Position numbers and translations under genes: made by a program. From Paraconiothyrium sp. Pb-2020 (lineage: Eukaryota > Ascomycota > Dothideomycetes > Pleosporales > Didymosphaeriaceae), in contig JAJUBI010000001.1 in assembly GCA_022419385.1 (NCBI GenBank), forward strand, positions 2,170,001-2,234,000: a stretch of 64,000 bases of DNA, in the 5' to 3' direction. The notes under the pieces were generated by a model. The model made no database searches and was not told the DNA's origin. It saw only the letters and a program-made list of their open reading frames with translations. This document shows positions 33,461 to 45,343 of this stretch, piece after piece. Every line of letters begins with the position of its first letter. Within the stretch, counting starts at the first letter, position 1.

Positions 33461-34477
33461 AGCTATAGGATAGGTATGATCTGATTGGACCGCAGTTGTG
33501 TTCCGAAAAATCGCTGCTCTGGGAATCTGCATGCGCCTTTATTAGCTTCACGACAAGGCTATGGTTAATGCGTCATCCTTCCATGCTCTTTACACGTCCA
33601 GCCTCGCCTTGTCCACTTTCGTTGTTGATCGCGCAAGGTTTTCACGTTGGGGGATTTCGCTACCGGTGAGAGTACATACCTTGTGCTCTTGTTGTAATCG
33701 CAACGTACTCTACGTGTCAAAAAGCGCTACCGATATCGGCTTCTATGGTGTTTTCACTGTGTAGAGAGGAGTTGAGCCGTCGTGGGGTAGACGGGCTCAA
33801 GTACACAATATCATGAGTGCGGGACCGTTTGATTAGCCTAATCAGGCGATGCTAGGTTAATTACATGTGGCCTTGGTGTCCGCACGTGGGCTGCAGTTGA
33901 GCATGAGACATCGAAATATGCACTTGAGAAGCTGTAGTGGTCCTCGACTCAGAATGTATACAATCCTGGGTAAAGGTGAGGGCTGGAGAGATAATTCGGG
34001 CAGAAGCCATCACGTGAAGAAAGCTCGCCCGGCTAGACATGATTTGATAAGCAGCTTGGCGCCACGATGCATTTACGAGAGCGTTCACCAGTAAGAAGAC
34101 ACGTTCAGGTTCTCAACGATGATCATTTCGTACAGTATGTTACAGTCTTCGCTATCGTCCGTGACCATTTTCGACCATTTACACCCGCGCGGCGCCCCAT
34201 GGTCCAACTCAGCAGAGTGCGCAAGTGTCAGCTGATCGCGATCCTCTCGAGGCAAGGCCGGCGAATATCGCCCATGTCATGGTGAACCTTACAATACCGT
34301 AGCCGTCCTTTTCACCTGAGATGTTGCCATATGATTAATACACACCTCCGCCTCACCGTCCGTTAACGCCGAAGACCCATAAATCCAAATCCGGAAAACC
34401 TCGTGGATCTTTACCTAAAACGCTTGAACGCTGGACAGAAGAAATCATTGGAACGTAGGAGACAGCGCCGGAACCAA
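33461..34477. promoter_or_regulatory. Epimerase promoter / Zn2Cys6 gene 3' flank
   Basis: About 1 kb without a recognised gene, lying upstream of the minus-strand epimerase and beyond the stop of the minus-strand regulator. Nothing distinctive was seen. Confidence 0.4.
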
Positions 34478-35498
34478 TCACGCTCCCACTTGATGATTTA
34501 TGAAGCTGCTGAAATCTAGATCGTTCGGTGTGTTCCAGTCAGGCATTGCGGGGTCGTTCACAACGATTGGGTCGAGCATCATCGCACTTTGGTCGAAGTT
34601 TCCATAGGTGTCAAACCCATACATCTGCTTCCCGAAGTCGAGTGTCTCTTCCATGATCATGGTGTCGGATTGCCAATTCGATCGAGAAAGAGTCGTGGGA
34701 TCCAGACCACCGGGGCTCATGAAACCGTTCGCGACCATTGGTGCTTCTTGCTTGATTGGTGAGACAATCTGGGACTGGCGCGGGAATGGGCTGTTCATTG
34801 GCGGTGTTGGTGGAGCGTTATGCCGTGCGAAGGGGTCGACAAAAGGCATCGTCTTCGTTGTGGGTGTGCCGCTGAATGATGAACTGGACGAGGTGTGGTC
34901 GTGCTCTGAGTCGGAGCTCGTCGATCCTCTCCGACGAGTGAATGGTGCACCTCGTTCCAGCAGCTTTTGCTGCATGCGATTACAGTCCTCCTCAAATCCT
35001 TCGTAATTGCTACCGCCCTCGTTGGGAGTATGGAGCAGATCAAGCCTCTCGAGGATGTCGTGGGTGAGCGGATGGCCACCTTGAGCTTCGCGCAATGGTG
35101 CACCTGGCCACCCCTGACCTTGCTGTAACCTGGTGTAAAGCTCTCGCAGACCGGACAAGCTGCGACAAGCTGCGACTGCTGCTGCTCAAGCATCTCGACA
35201 TAACTGCAGTTGTCAGAAGCTGCACCAAAAAGCAAGTAACGACTCCAGCTTACCCCTTAGGATAGACTTTGTCTTGCGACTTTTTCCGCTCTCCGAAAAC
35301 GCAGATAGCATTGTCCGCTTTGCATCGACTGCAAGGGCTAGCGCCATCACACTACCACGCCATCAGAAGGGCCGAGGACGAGCACCGACGAGTACATACC
35401 TTTGACTTTTTCAGACGGCATCGATCGCACGCCTTGCACACCCGCTTGCGGATGTTGTCTTGGGAAGCCTCCATAGAGTTCGAACGCTGCGAAGACAT
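34478..35498 (-). CDS. Zn2Cys6 transcription regulator with a broken frame at a tandem repeat
   Basis: Exon 1 (35498-35400), exon 2 (35351-35254) and the start of exon 3 (35203) encode a Zn2Cys6 domain: CDRCRLKKSKC, DGASP, CSRC, KADNAIC, then PKGYVEMLEQQQSQLV, the usual linker and coiled coil. Introns of 48 and 50 nt have good ends. The conserved remainder (ELYTRLQQGQGWPG, HPLTHDILERLDLL, EDCNRMQQKLLERGAPFTRRR and an acidic C terminus) lies in another frame, from about 35158 to 34478. The switch falls at two tandem copies of GCAGCTTGTC (about 35150-35172). Three copies would be in frame; two are not. Splicing to the AG inside the second copy would also restore frame but would remove the coiled coil. 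It may be a true frameshift, a copy-number variant or an assembly slip. Confidence 0.72.
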
Positions 35499-38400
35499 GT
35501 GTCGGTGGCAGTAAGGTCAAGTGTCGCGGAGATCATACACTGGTCTGATGGACAGCCAAGCGTAGTGAGGTACGGTGATGTGTAGCTCAGTGGGGGGCTA
35601 GAGTCATCAAGTGGGTGAGACAGAGAGGACGTAGGCGGGAGTTGGAAACCTAAATACGGTGTGGCCTGTGTGGGCACCATGGCATTATATCTATTCACGT
35701 CAGAGGGCAGGTTCAAACGGACGCTCGGCCTTAAGGTGGTCGCTGGGACGGGCAGAGACGTGGTAATGAAATTGTAATAATGGCGCTCCACCTCGCCGGG
35801 GCTGCTAAACCACCCCTGCCGCCGCCCGCTGCCTCGGCGGGCCACCCAGCGTCCGTCGGAGCGCGTTGGATACTTTCGACCGTACAGGGGTTCAGGATCG
35901 GCGGCCGCTGCGCCAACCTTACGAAGACGCTGGGCTCAGTCGACGAGAGAGGAACCCGCAGTGACAAAGCGCGCTGGCGGAACCGTGGACGAATCCTGCC
36001 CTGGAGATTGCTGGGCGCGCATTCGCAGCTCGACGGCAGCAGCCACGGCACATTGGTACTGCAACATCCGAAGCAGCGACCAACAGCGCCAACATGTTCC
36101 GTGAGAAGGGGCGTGCAAAAAGGCGCTGGCGGGAGATCACCACGCAGAGAGGAGGCTCGGATTTCGGAGCCACACCAACGCCGGTGGTGCGCCCTCAACT
36201 CGGACGAAGCTGCTCGACTCATCGCGCGAACGAAGGCATCCTGGCGTCCCACCGCAGACCCTTTTCCTCTATCAGCATCGTCATAATCACAATCATCACT
36301 AATAACGTTAGTCCTGACCTCGCTCGTGGGGCTTCGGCCGAGCAAAAAAGTCTGCGAGAAGCGCCCGCTGTCCACATGTCAATCAGCCCTGCACTTCTAC
36401 CTCACAAGACACGCGAAAATGGCTCAACGGCCTTTCTAGAGAGCGGTGCAGACAACCCTGCTTTGGGCTTACTGGTTGCCGAGTCGCCGAATGGGTCGCA
36501 ACAACAGCCGGTGAACTGAATTCCGAGTATTGTCCACCACAGCTCCAGCCACAGCATCACCGGTATTGTACGACGGCTGCGAACAGCAGGCACCCACGGT
36601 TATGTCCAGGGACCGCGTCTAATCGCCTGTTCCCGGACACTTGGAGCCCGTCGTGCATCGTCCTACTGTAGGTGCCTCTACCAGTCCATTTAAGCGCCGC
36701 TGAGTGACCCCATTCCGCACTGTTGCTTTCTTTCGAAGCCTCGCAAACGAACCAGTCGCATCGTGCAAGCTGCAGGCGTCCAATTTGGTGACATGTAGGT
36801 AATCCTCGTCTGTGCTGCTTATCAATGCCCTGCACATTGAATACAAATCTCTCCGCTAGATCAAAGTCTCTTTAGCTCTGCCTAGCAACTTTGCGTCGCT
36901 TCGGTTTCCCAAGAGTCAGCATTGGATTGCTGCAATTCCCTAGTATGCATTCCGCCGCGCGTACGCACACGGAGAGAATTTTTTTCGCCTTCGTGACGGC
37001 TTCGCAAGCTACGAATGCAAACGGAATCACCGCGTCTCAGCCGCTCACTGAGATACAGCTCATTTACTGTCCTCGCAGTATCCGACCTATTCGAGCAGTA
37101 GATGAAGTTTGTCGTCGTAAGGCAGCGTGGCTCAGGCGTCCTAGTTCATACATGCTTGCGAAACGAGCAGCACGTTCTATTGGCATACCGGATCGGCGTA
37201 TACGCTTGGATCGTATTGCTCGCAACAGGCAAGCCACTAAACGAGTACGAACACTGCTGCTGCGCATATTCCAGAAAGCTTGTGTCTCGCGTGTCACGTC
37301 AGCAACGCCAAACCGCTAGTCAGCGTCTTCCAACGAATGAACAGTTTCTCGTAACGTGATCCACTCCCTTTCCGTCCAAAGAAGGGTGACATATGCAAGC
37401 TGGACAGCCACCACACCGTTGGATTGTGGCTTCTGCGGCACATGATTTGCTTTGCATGCTCATGGCTTACAAAGGGTTCAGTGCGGGGGCTTTTCTCCCC
37501 ACGATCCTCGAGATTCGAACAGAAAAGTGGTATGCGATGTCACTTCACCTTGGAACTCCATCCCTAAGCCCTAGCATACACTTTCACAGTCAAGTCGGCT
37601 ATGAGATGCCCCGTCAGCGATATGCGTAGGTACCACGATACCAAGCTAATGATGGAACGGCTTCTGCTCCTGAAGCCCACGCGAGACGACGAAAATGATC
37701 AGGAGATTCCTTTGTCAGGCCCCGCAATTCCAACTTTCTCGGCCTGGCCTGTCTTGACGCTTGCGACGTTGGGTAAATTCCTAATGCCGCCGGAACGTAT
37801 CCGAGCTTATTGATTGGACACGATGGACAAAACAAATGCGGAGAAGAGTCAACACCATGACCTGAGTCTGGATGCGGGAGTGGACAAGGTGATGCTCGGA
37901 AAGTTACATCTCGACCCCCGCAAAGAGTCTCTATCACGTTCCGCCCAAGGAGCATAAATATGATTAGTCGCGCACCGCGGTGTGCCCGACAGCCTCGCTA
38001 CTAAAAGCCAGATGAACCATCGCTGAGCTCGTACACCTTCCATGCTGAAACAGAAATTTTCTAGCATTGTCAAGCCCGTCATCCTAGCCCACTGATACAC
38101 GCCTCACTCCGCTTGCTGTTAGCGCACGTGTACCACCCTAGCGGCTCCAGAAGCAGCGCGCATCCTAGTGTTGACACTCAGGCATACCATGAGAAACTTG
38201 GTTAAGTCCTAGACAGCTGTCATTGACGTCAATGAACAGCAGTAAACAGCAACGCGCTCTTCCTGGAACACTTAATTGAATGATGGGGACAGTCCTGGTT
38301 GCAAGGACGCAGCCCAAGCTATCGCGTGTATGGTAATTAAAACGTGGAATAGCATCAGCCGCTTGCGCCACTTCCAAGTACCCACTTCAGCCTGGGAGCC

Positions 38401-41400
38401 CTAGGTAGGCTGCCCACGAGCGAGCAATGCGAACCTGGTACTCCCAAGACATTTCATGACAGCTCGTCGGTGTATTTTTCACACGCACTCTAAAATCTAC
38501 ACTCGAACCTCGAATGCGCCTGCCCAGTCATTTGGGGCCTGGAGGCAGCCAATGCATGCGAACTTTCAACAACTTGGCATATTACACCCCTCTCGCCCTC
38601 CCCTCAGCCTCAACTTTATGAAGCAGCCAAGATCATTGCATTGCCCAAGACCACGCAATCCGATCATATATCCAGATCGTCCCTATCTTGATCGGCGTTA
38701 TCGAAAGGCTTCGCTGGCAGATCTCTCGCTACGCTGACCTTGTTTCGCCGCTTCGGGCTGCCATTGCACGCGCATGCACCAAGCCTCGTCCGAGACGTCG
38801 ACCAGGAAGAGATTGAACCTCGCGTCACGCGTCCAGTCGCCATGAGCACGTTTTGGGCGTGGCATCGAAATGTAGGGCCGGCCCAGGAGTCGACCCTCTC
38901 TCCGCCCTTGGCAACCAGCCTTGGAGGACGAATTCGCTCGGGATCCGCGTGTGCGGCTTCCCGTGTTCCCGCCTCCGCCCAGCCCAACGGCTAGCCTTCT
39001 GGCGCCTTCGGGTGTCCGATCGTTGCGCCTGCCGGCGACTGCTTCTTCCCTAGCTGCGCATGTACGATTTGTACCTCCCTGCGTACGAGTCAAATACCCA
39101 TGGCGGCGGTCAGGAGACCACCAATAGCCATCGCAATCAACGAGTAAGGGGTAGCGCAAGAAGAAGCCGCATCGTACTTGTTGTGGGCATCAGCAGAACG
39201 AGGCCGTGGGGGAGCACTGAACTGTACACAAGGCCGCCCTGTCACCGTACACCGTATCGGCGACGCGGCCCCTGCTCCTTCGCCTATAGAGATTAACTGC
39301 AAAAGGGAACGCTCTTTCAAAAGAAAAGGAATTTGGTCGGTCTCGGGGCCCTGCAGCGCAATACGACGAAGAGAAGTCCAACGCTATGTTGCTGTCCGAC
39401 TTGATTTTGACGTCTTCAAACGCCTGCAACCGCGCAAGACACCAACGTTTGAGATTCCAGCATTACGGTACACGCGTGTTCTTCGCTTACTACCCTCGGG
39501 CACCTGCATGTTCACATGGCTGAGCCACATTGCATTGCGATCACCTTGCTGCCCTCGTCCAGTTATGCGACATTGGGGTAATTTACGCCCGGTCACCCTT
39601 CTTCGTCTGCTGACAGACTCGGGCTGCGAGCACACCGATATGCCTTCTAGAAGGCGGCATATTCTTGGCTCTTGAACTTTCTAGGCCATGTTTGCTCGCA
39701 TAATCCATCCCCCGCAGAACTCCTCTGACTGCCGTGGAAAGGGCGCAATCCTAGGTCATGTCCAAACTTTCCAACGGCACCATGTCGCGATAGCGCAATC
39801 AACCTCTGACATGGTTCTGACAGACGATGTGCAAAAGTGCGCCGTCGAGCTCGGATGAACCGTGCAAGAAAGCTACATACTAATCAACGCAGCGCGCGGA
39901 ATACCGCCCGCATTACCAACTGCCTCGATTTCAAATGCATTGATCTACACTGCTTAGAATACCATAGATCTGGAAGGCACATGGCACACTCCCTCGAATT
40001 TTGTTGGACTGCCACCGGCGCACTCGTCAACGAGAGGTCTCTAGAACGAGCGTTGGCGGTTGTACGATTCGGCCATTGAATTTCGCCCGTGGGACCTCCG
40101 CCCTTCAGCTCCGCTCCGGACTAGCCCTGTGACGACCGATACCTTTAGGAGGTACGACAACTCATACTAGCACAAAAACGCCCTACAGCGTATGAGTCAA
40201 GCGTGAGCAAAGTTGGTGAGAGAAATGAAGGTGAGATTGCGAATTTGTTCCGTTGCCCTTATCACCGACTAATCCCGACCGCATGCGCTGTTGAATACAC
40301 CGACTCCGATGGCATCATCGATGTAGGTTCGGTAGAGAATCTAGACGTGGGATCTCCATTATCTTCTCTCTGCTTCGATAACGGTCGAGAGCCATACTTC
40401 ATCTCGAACTGTCCAATCAGTCGCAACAGCCGTGGAGTAAGCCGCATACGTGATACAGGGACAACAACATACCGCCGCCCTACACGCCATATGCGAACAC
40501 TTCGTGTCGATCTTCTCTTCTATCTAATACCGACTAAGCCTACGCCTTTAACATGCAGCTGAATCAGTTCCTTCACGTTCGCGTTGGCGTGGTCTATTGA
40601 ATGTACAGCACGTTGCACAGCGTAAGACTTCACCAATCAAAGCCTGATGCGCAACCGACATGTTTGACAAAACGATTATAGATGGATCAAGCAATGCTTC
40701 TGGATTTGGACTATCATAGTGTATTGGTATAATGTAAGGTTAACATCTCCTTACGACACTGGTGGTGGCTCGATCTACCAGGTTCAGTAATTCGCGGACA
40801 CAGCAGTAAATGTGTATCTTGCGGAATGGACAGCCTTCAGCATAAGCTTTCTGTCCCTTCACTCATAAGAGTGCAACTATCATTCGGGACGTTCAAAAAA
40901 CGCATAGCATTCGGATTATCGCTAAATCACCAATATTAGAGCTGTTATAGAGCAATCAATATTCTTCTATCTTGATCTCTCGTCCGCAACGACCAGTAAG
41001 CAGCTTTACATGTTTGTCCCACCGAAGCTATCGGCAAAACCAACCGGACATTACACCGTCAGCCGCAGGCCACTTATGTTTCCGCCCTACACTGTACGAT
41101 TGCAGTGTACACTCCTCTTGAGGCACAGTCAGCCCCACAAAAGTTTCCGCGTAACCAACTCCATGGCCTTGTTAGGCCCCTGGTTCAGCTGTACGAAAGC
41201 CGGACTGTTGGCCCAAATAGGTATATGCTTCAATGTGGCGCGTGGGCGCAGTTGAGCCACAATACATTGGTGACGCGTTACTTTGTATATCTGGATAATT
41301 GCTATGTAGTTGCTTCGCCATATGGCATCGGTGAGGCGACAGTCTGTAGTCAGCCTCCAAACACTTCTTTGTAGTCGTAGGAGCTACAGGGTGACGTCCT

Positions 41401-42199
41401 CAGGCGCCCTGCTCCTTCACTACTCTGCTTTCACTCGTCCTGCTAACAACAAAGCCTGCTTCTATCGTCTGTAAACTCAGATTATCCTTCAGCTAGCAAT
41501 TTCTTTCCTCATTGCATCGTTGGTCTTAACATATCTTATGAAAACTATTTCTAGAAAAGCCCTGCCTGATGACCATTACCATGTGCACTAGCTCACCACG
41601 TCCAAGCGGTGTCAGCTTCAACGACAACACATCGGCATTTCCAGAATTTTTAGACGCCACTACAAGTTCCAAGGCAGTGGGACGTAAAAGGTTAAGCTCT
41701 TCACGGGGGTGGCGCGGCATTAGTGCTGAGTTGTGGGGGCTGTTAGGGCTGAGGCGACGGAGCTGATGCTGCTGGTGTATAGTGTGTTCTAGATTCACAT
41801 CGAGTCTGGCCATAGTGTCTCGGGGTAATATACATCATAAAAGGTAGCGTATGAATGATGAAGCATGATAAGGTTTCATTGAGATATCTCAGATATTCGG
41901 CTTTGACGTTCTTGCGGTCATACGTGTCATATATGTAGTGTCAAAGTCCTTTGTAAGCTTCTGATTATATGAGCTGCTGTAAGAGAATGCTGCGTTAAAC
42001 ACGTCGATAGTTCAGATAGAACGTTAATCCTTCATTGAAATGAAATTCTTATACGTTCCGACTCCAGATATGATGCGATGGCCATGTTCCCCTTGTTTGT
42101 TTTCAGCAAGTAGACGGGAGCTCATTGAGGCGACGATAAAACGAGTACCAATTTCAGAACCAACTCAATAAGCTTCGCCGCAATAATCTCGACTGCTTT
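35499..42199. other. 6.7 kb stretch with no recognised gene
   Basis: Many short frames occur, the longest being 214 codons at 35731-36375 (-), GC-rich and without motifs; that part is probably the leader and promoter of the Zn2Cys6 gene. I found no conserved protein motif, transposon end or tRNA. A perfect palindrome cattgacgtcaatg at 38221-38234 contains a full CRE/ATF site. The block may be gene-poor accessory DNA. Confidence 0.4.
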
Positions 42200-43148
42200 T
42201 CACTCGTCTGTGTCTGTGTCCAAATCTTCTACGTCCGAAGTCTCTTCTTCTCCTTCTTCTTCCTCATCCTCATCCTCCTCTTCCACCTCTAACTTCGCCT
42301 TCCATGTATCGATGTTCCATTTGTTCTTTCGGGGGTGTTGCATTAGCATCGCCACAGCAAAGTCCCTCAGAAATTCCGGGGGATATTTGTGCCAGTCCTC
42401 GTCTTCAAACCAAGTTGATTTAGCGGCGGCGAGATAGGTGTCGATTAAGAACGTTCGCAGCCGGCGAAGTCCCGCACGCTGCCCAAATGATACTTCCATG
42501 TCGCAGGCAAGCGCGATGGCATCCTGCTCAGGGTATAAGCCGTCATCCTTGTAGACCTCCAACATGGCTTGAAGTATAGCTGTGCCAAACTTTCGATCCT
42601 CCACCTCGAGTGAGAATAGGTAGGCAGAGACCAACGGCTTGAAGTCTTCTTCATGCACTGAGTCGCAGCCAATGGTTCCGCTGTAGAGCCATTCGTTATA
42701 CGTCGCGAAGTCTGCGGCGTGAATCTCGGGGAAGCTCTTACTAGAGTCGCCAGGGCTGCGGAAGTGGTTGCTGCAGCTACGGCGACATAGAGGACATCGA
42801 AGGGGAAGGGAACTGTGCTTGCGAAGATTCTCGGTGCATTCAGAGTGGAAGTTCCCGCCACATGTGGTGCAATATGTAAGCTCTTTCACGCCACTTTTGA
42901 GCTCGTCGATGCATATCGGGCAGTCACCCTGGATTTCCTTGCGCTTGGGTTGCAGGTAGCATCGGAAGAACGGCGAGCGCTCGCATAACAGGTCTTCGTG
43001 TATTTTGAACACCCGCTTCTAAGTGCCGATCTTGAGACGAGCTATCTTATTGCCAAAACTTTCTGATGTTAGGGTCGGGTCAAACTGACTTCACCCATTA
43101 CACGCACCTCGCTTTTTTTCCCGTGCTACGCTTGCGGATCGCGGGCAT
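42200..43148 (-). CDS. BTB-type protein with a RING finger inserted in the BTB fold; possible nonsense codon
   Basis: The long frame (43018-42200) reads KRVFKIHEDLLCERSPFF, the first half of a fungal BTB/POZ domain. It then carries a RING-like zinc finger (CPIC, x13, CTTC, x4, H, x2, C, ..., CPLCRRSC), followed by FPEIHAADFATYNEWLYSG, the second half of the BTB domain. After that come the helical region usual in these proteins (LVSAYLFSLEVEDRKFG) and an acidic tail of Glu/Asp. BTB domains recruit substrates to Cul3 ligases and RING fingers recruit E2 enzymes. No ATG opens the long frame. Upstream, in frame, SFGNKIARLKIGT matches the missing first BTB strand but is separated by a TAG at 43021-43019. 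An exon 43148-43108 (MPAIRKRSTGKKA) could splice to it. The gene may be a pseudogene, or the TAG may be part of an intron. Confidence 0.6.
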
Positions 43149-43738
43149 CTTGAAGTAGTGCGTCTGTCGTCGTAGAGGCAACACAGTCCTTGTGGGACAG
43201 GACTTCGCTCAACCTTGTTAGCTCAAAATAGATTCGTGATTGAGGATCGCGGCTTTCCTGAGCTCGGTGGCACGAGAACTTTGCTGGACGAAGGACGGAG
43301 CGACACTGGTGCGGGATTCTCTTGTAAAACTCCCATGAGCGAGCATGAACGAGCGGGTGAAAGTGAAGGTGCTTCAAGGATTGTGCGTGTACTTGAGAAG
43401 GAAAGCAAGCCCCGTTTTCCCTTTCAACAATGAAGCGAGCGGTGATAGTGAACATCATGCAGCGATTCGAATGTGGCAGTTGCGACCAAGGCTCATTGAC
43501 ACAAAAGACCAAGCTTGAAAGGGCTTTCGGTATTAAGCTCGTCTTCTTTTAAGACGAAGAATGAGCTTGTTCTCATTCGCCATGAGACAACATATTGGCC
43601 AGGAGAGTGCATCGCTCCAGAAGTTTCTAGCATCATCAAATGTCGCGGAAAACAAGTTAGATGGCCTTCGTACGATATTAGATTTTGCGTAACGAAGCAT
43701 GAACAGCGACACAATGCTTACACGGCTATGTATGGCCT
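43149..43738. other. Spacer between BTB-RING gene and MFS permease
   Basis: About 590 bp lying upstream of the BTB-RING gene and beyond the permease stop. It holds only short unconvincing frames. Confidence 0.4.
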
Positions 43739-45343
43739 CTATGCGTCAACCGCTTCATCCTTTCTGTGTGCCACTTGGACATCCCGTCCACCAGAATGCT
43801 TCCTCTCATGGATCTTCCTCGCATAATCAGCCCCAAAGCCCGTCCAGAGGGTCAACGCAATTACAAAAGCTAGTGCACTACCCCATCCATTTGTCTGCTT
43901 GAATTGGGGGGCTTGTCCACTTGGAAGCTGGTATTGCTGAAACGGAATGACCACAGCCTGTCCAACACTAACCATGATTCCCAGGACAAATGCACGTAGC
44001 TGCTGATCGTGACCGCATGTCGAGTTTACCCAGCCAGCCAGCAGAGGTGTATAGCATCCATAGCAACCAATCATAATGAACACCGCCATCTTAAGACCGT
44101 TCGGGACATTCCACGCAGTAAGAATGGAGTAGCAGAACGTTAGAAGCAAACCAATAGCAAAGCAGACAGGGCCACGGCGACCTATCTTGTCCGATACGTA
44201 GCCGGTTAAAATCATGAAGAAGAAGTTGACAGCACCAACGCTGGTTGGAATGTTGTTGATCTCTGGGACGGAATAAACTTTTCGACTTTTGAGCCAGATG
44301 CCGAAGTATTGGATGATGTAGGATCCACAGGTCAAGGTCCAAAAAGAGTAGGCCAAAGAGAAGACATAAACCTGCCAGGAGCCAGCAATGCGCTTGATGA
44401 TGGTTCTGTCTAGCTTGCCCTTCGGTGCCCGACCTTCTTCTTCAATGCGCTCGCAAGCGCGATTCCGCTCCCAATCATTCAGGTAGAACGCTTGCGTTGT
44501 ATGTGGTGTGTCAGGGAAGAAGAAGTATCCGTAGAGTGCGACGGGTATTGCAAGGAGGAAATCGAAGATGAAGAGCCATCTCCACGCAGGCATGCCGCTT
44601 TTGCCCTGCATGCCGCTAAATAGCGCAGCCTGGAGATAACCTGAGAACATTTGACCAAGGACACCAGAGACCACGAAAAGGGCACTTCGACGAGCAAGCT
44701 CGGACTTTCTGTACCAACATCCAAGTACATACTGGATGCCAGGCCAAGCTGCAGACTCGAACAAACCAATGCAGAAGCGTAGCGCATAGAACTGCCCTGC
44801 GGTCGTGGTCTTGAACATGAACAGCACAAAAAGAGACCAGATGATAAGGCAGCTGGGTAGCCATATCCGTGGTCTAATGATAGTGATGATCAAATTTGCG
44901 AAGGGACCACCGATGATGGTGCCGATGAGGAAGTAGGTATTCATCCAACTGAGTTCATTCCCAGGGCCGAAGTTGAGGTCTTCTTTCATACCAGAGACGT
45001 ATGCGTTGGAGAGGTTGTTCTGGTCGAGCTGCTTCACGAAGAAGTAAAGGCAGCTGAAACTGAGAAGGAACCAATCCAGCTTGAAGATGAGCTTTTTCTC
45101 GGCAGCCGACGTGCCGGGCTCGTGCCAGTGGAACCAGCCTGCCTTCTGGGAGTCCGGTGGTGGATGATGAGTGCCAGCAGAGCTGCTGCCATCTTGGAAA
45201 CCGAGATCGACTGTGGTCGCGTTTTGTTCTTTGACATTCGGCGCATTCGATGCATATCTTGAGTCGCCGATAGCTGTGAGGTCATCCGAAACACACTCTC
45301 GCGCGACACCGCCGCTGGACAGTCCTTCGTTGTGTACGGGCAT
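43739..45343 (-). CDS. MFS permease, anion:cation symporter (Dal5/Fen2/Liz1-like) family
   Basis: An intron-free 534-residue protein from ATG 45343. About twelve hydrophobic segments follow a hydrophilic N terminus of ~90 residues; the first begins FKLDWFLLSFSCLYFFVKQL. Family marks include DQNNLSNAYVSGMKEDLNF, the RFCIGLFESAAWPGIQYVLG segment, GWRW-like PAWRWLFIFDF and TGYVSDKIGRR in the second half. Members carry allantoate, ureidosuccinate, pantothenate, nicotinate, biotin or dipeptides with protons across the plasma membrane; the substrate cannot be read from sequence. It is divergent from an alpha/beta hydrolase gene (562-bp promoter) and sits in a block with a 5-oxoprolinase and a regulator, which suggests uptake of a small organic acid or amide. 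A GGACGG-N4-CCGTCC inverted repeat overlaps its start codon region. Confidence 0.92.
   Translation of the reverse strand: MPVHNEGLSSGGVARECVSDDLTAIGDSRYASNAPNVKEQNATTVDLGFQDGSSSAGTHHPPPDSQKAGWFHWHEPGTSAAEKKLIFKLDWFLLSFSCLYFFVKQLDQNNLSNAYVSGMKEDLNFGPGNELSWMNTYFLIGTIIGGPFANLIITIIRPRIWLPSCLIIWSLFVLFMFKTTTAGQFYALRFCIGLFESAAWPGIQYVLGCWYRKSELARRSALFVVSGVLGQMFSGYLQAALFSGMQGKSGMPAWRWLFIFDFLLAIPVALYGYFFFPDTPHTTQAFYLNDWERNRACERIEEEGRAPKGKLDRTIIKRIAGSWQVYVFSLAYSFWTLTCGSYIIQYFGIWLKSRKVYSVPEINNIPTSVGAVNFFFMILTGYVSDKIGRRGPVCFAIGLLLTFCYSILTAWNVPNGLKMAVFIMIGCYGCYTPLLAGWVNSTCGHDQQLRAFVLGIMVSVGQAVVIPFQQYQLPSGQAPQFKQTNGWGSALAFVIALTLWTGFGADYARKIHERKHSGGRDVQVAHRKDEAVDA

Noticed and set aside
35731..36375. 214-codon minus-strand frame upstream of the Zn2Cys6 gene
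   Set aside because: GC-rich sequence makes stops rare; composition is erratic and no motif is present. It is more likely 5' leader or promoter.
38698..39159. 153-codon Arg/Gly-rich minus-strand frame
   Set aside because: No conserved motif, overlapping frames of equal quality on both strands, and biased composition.
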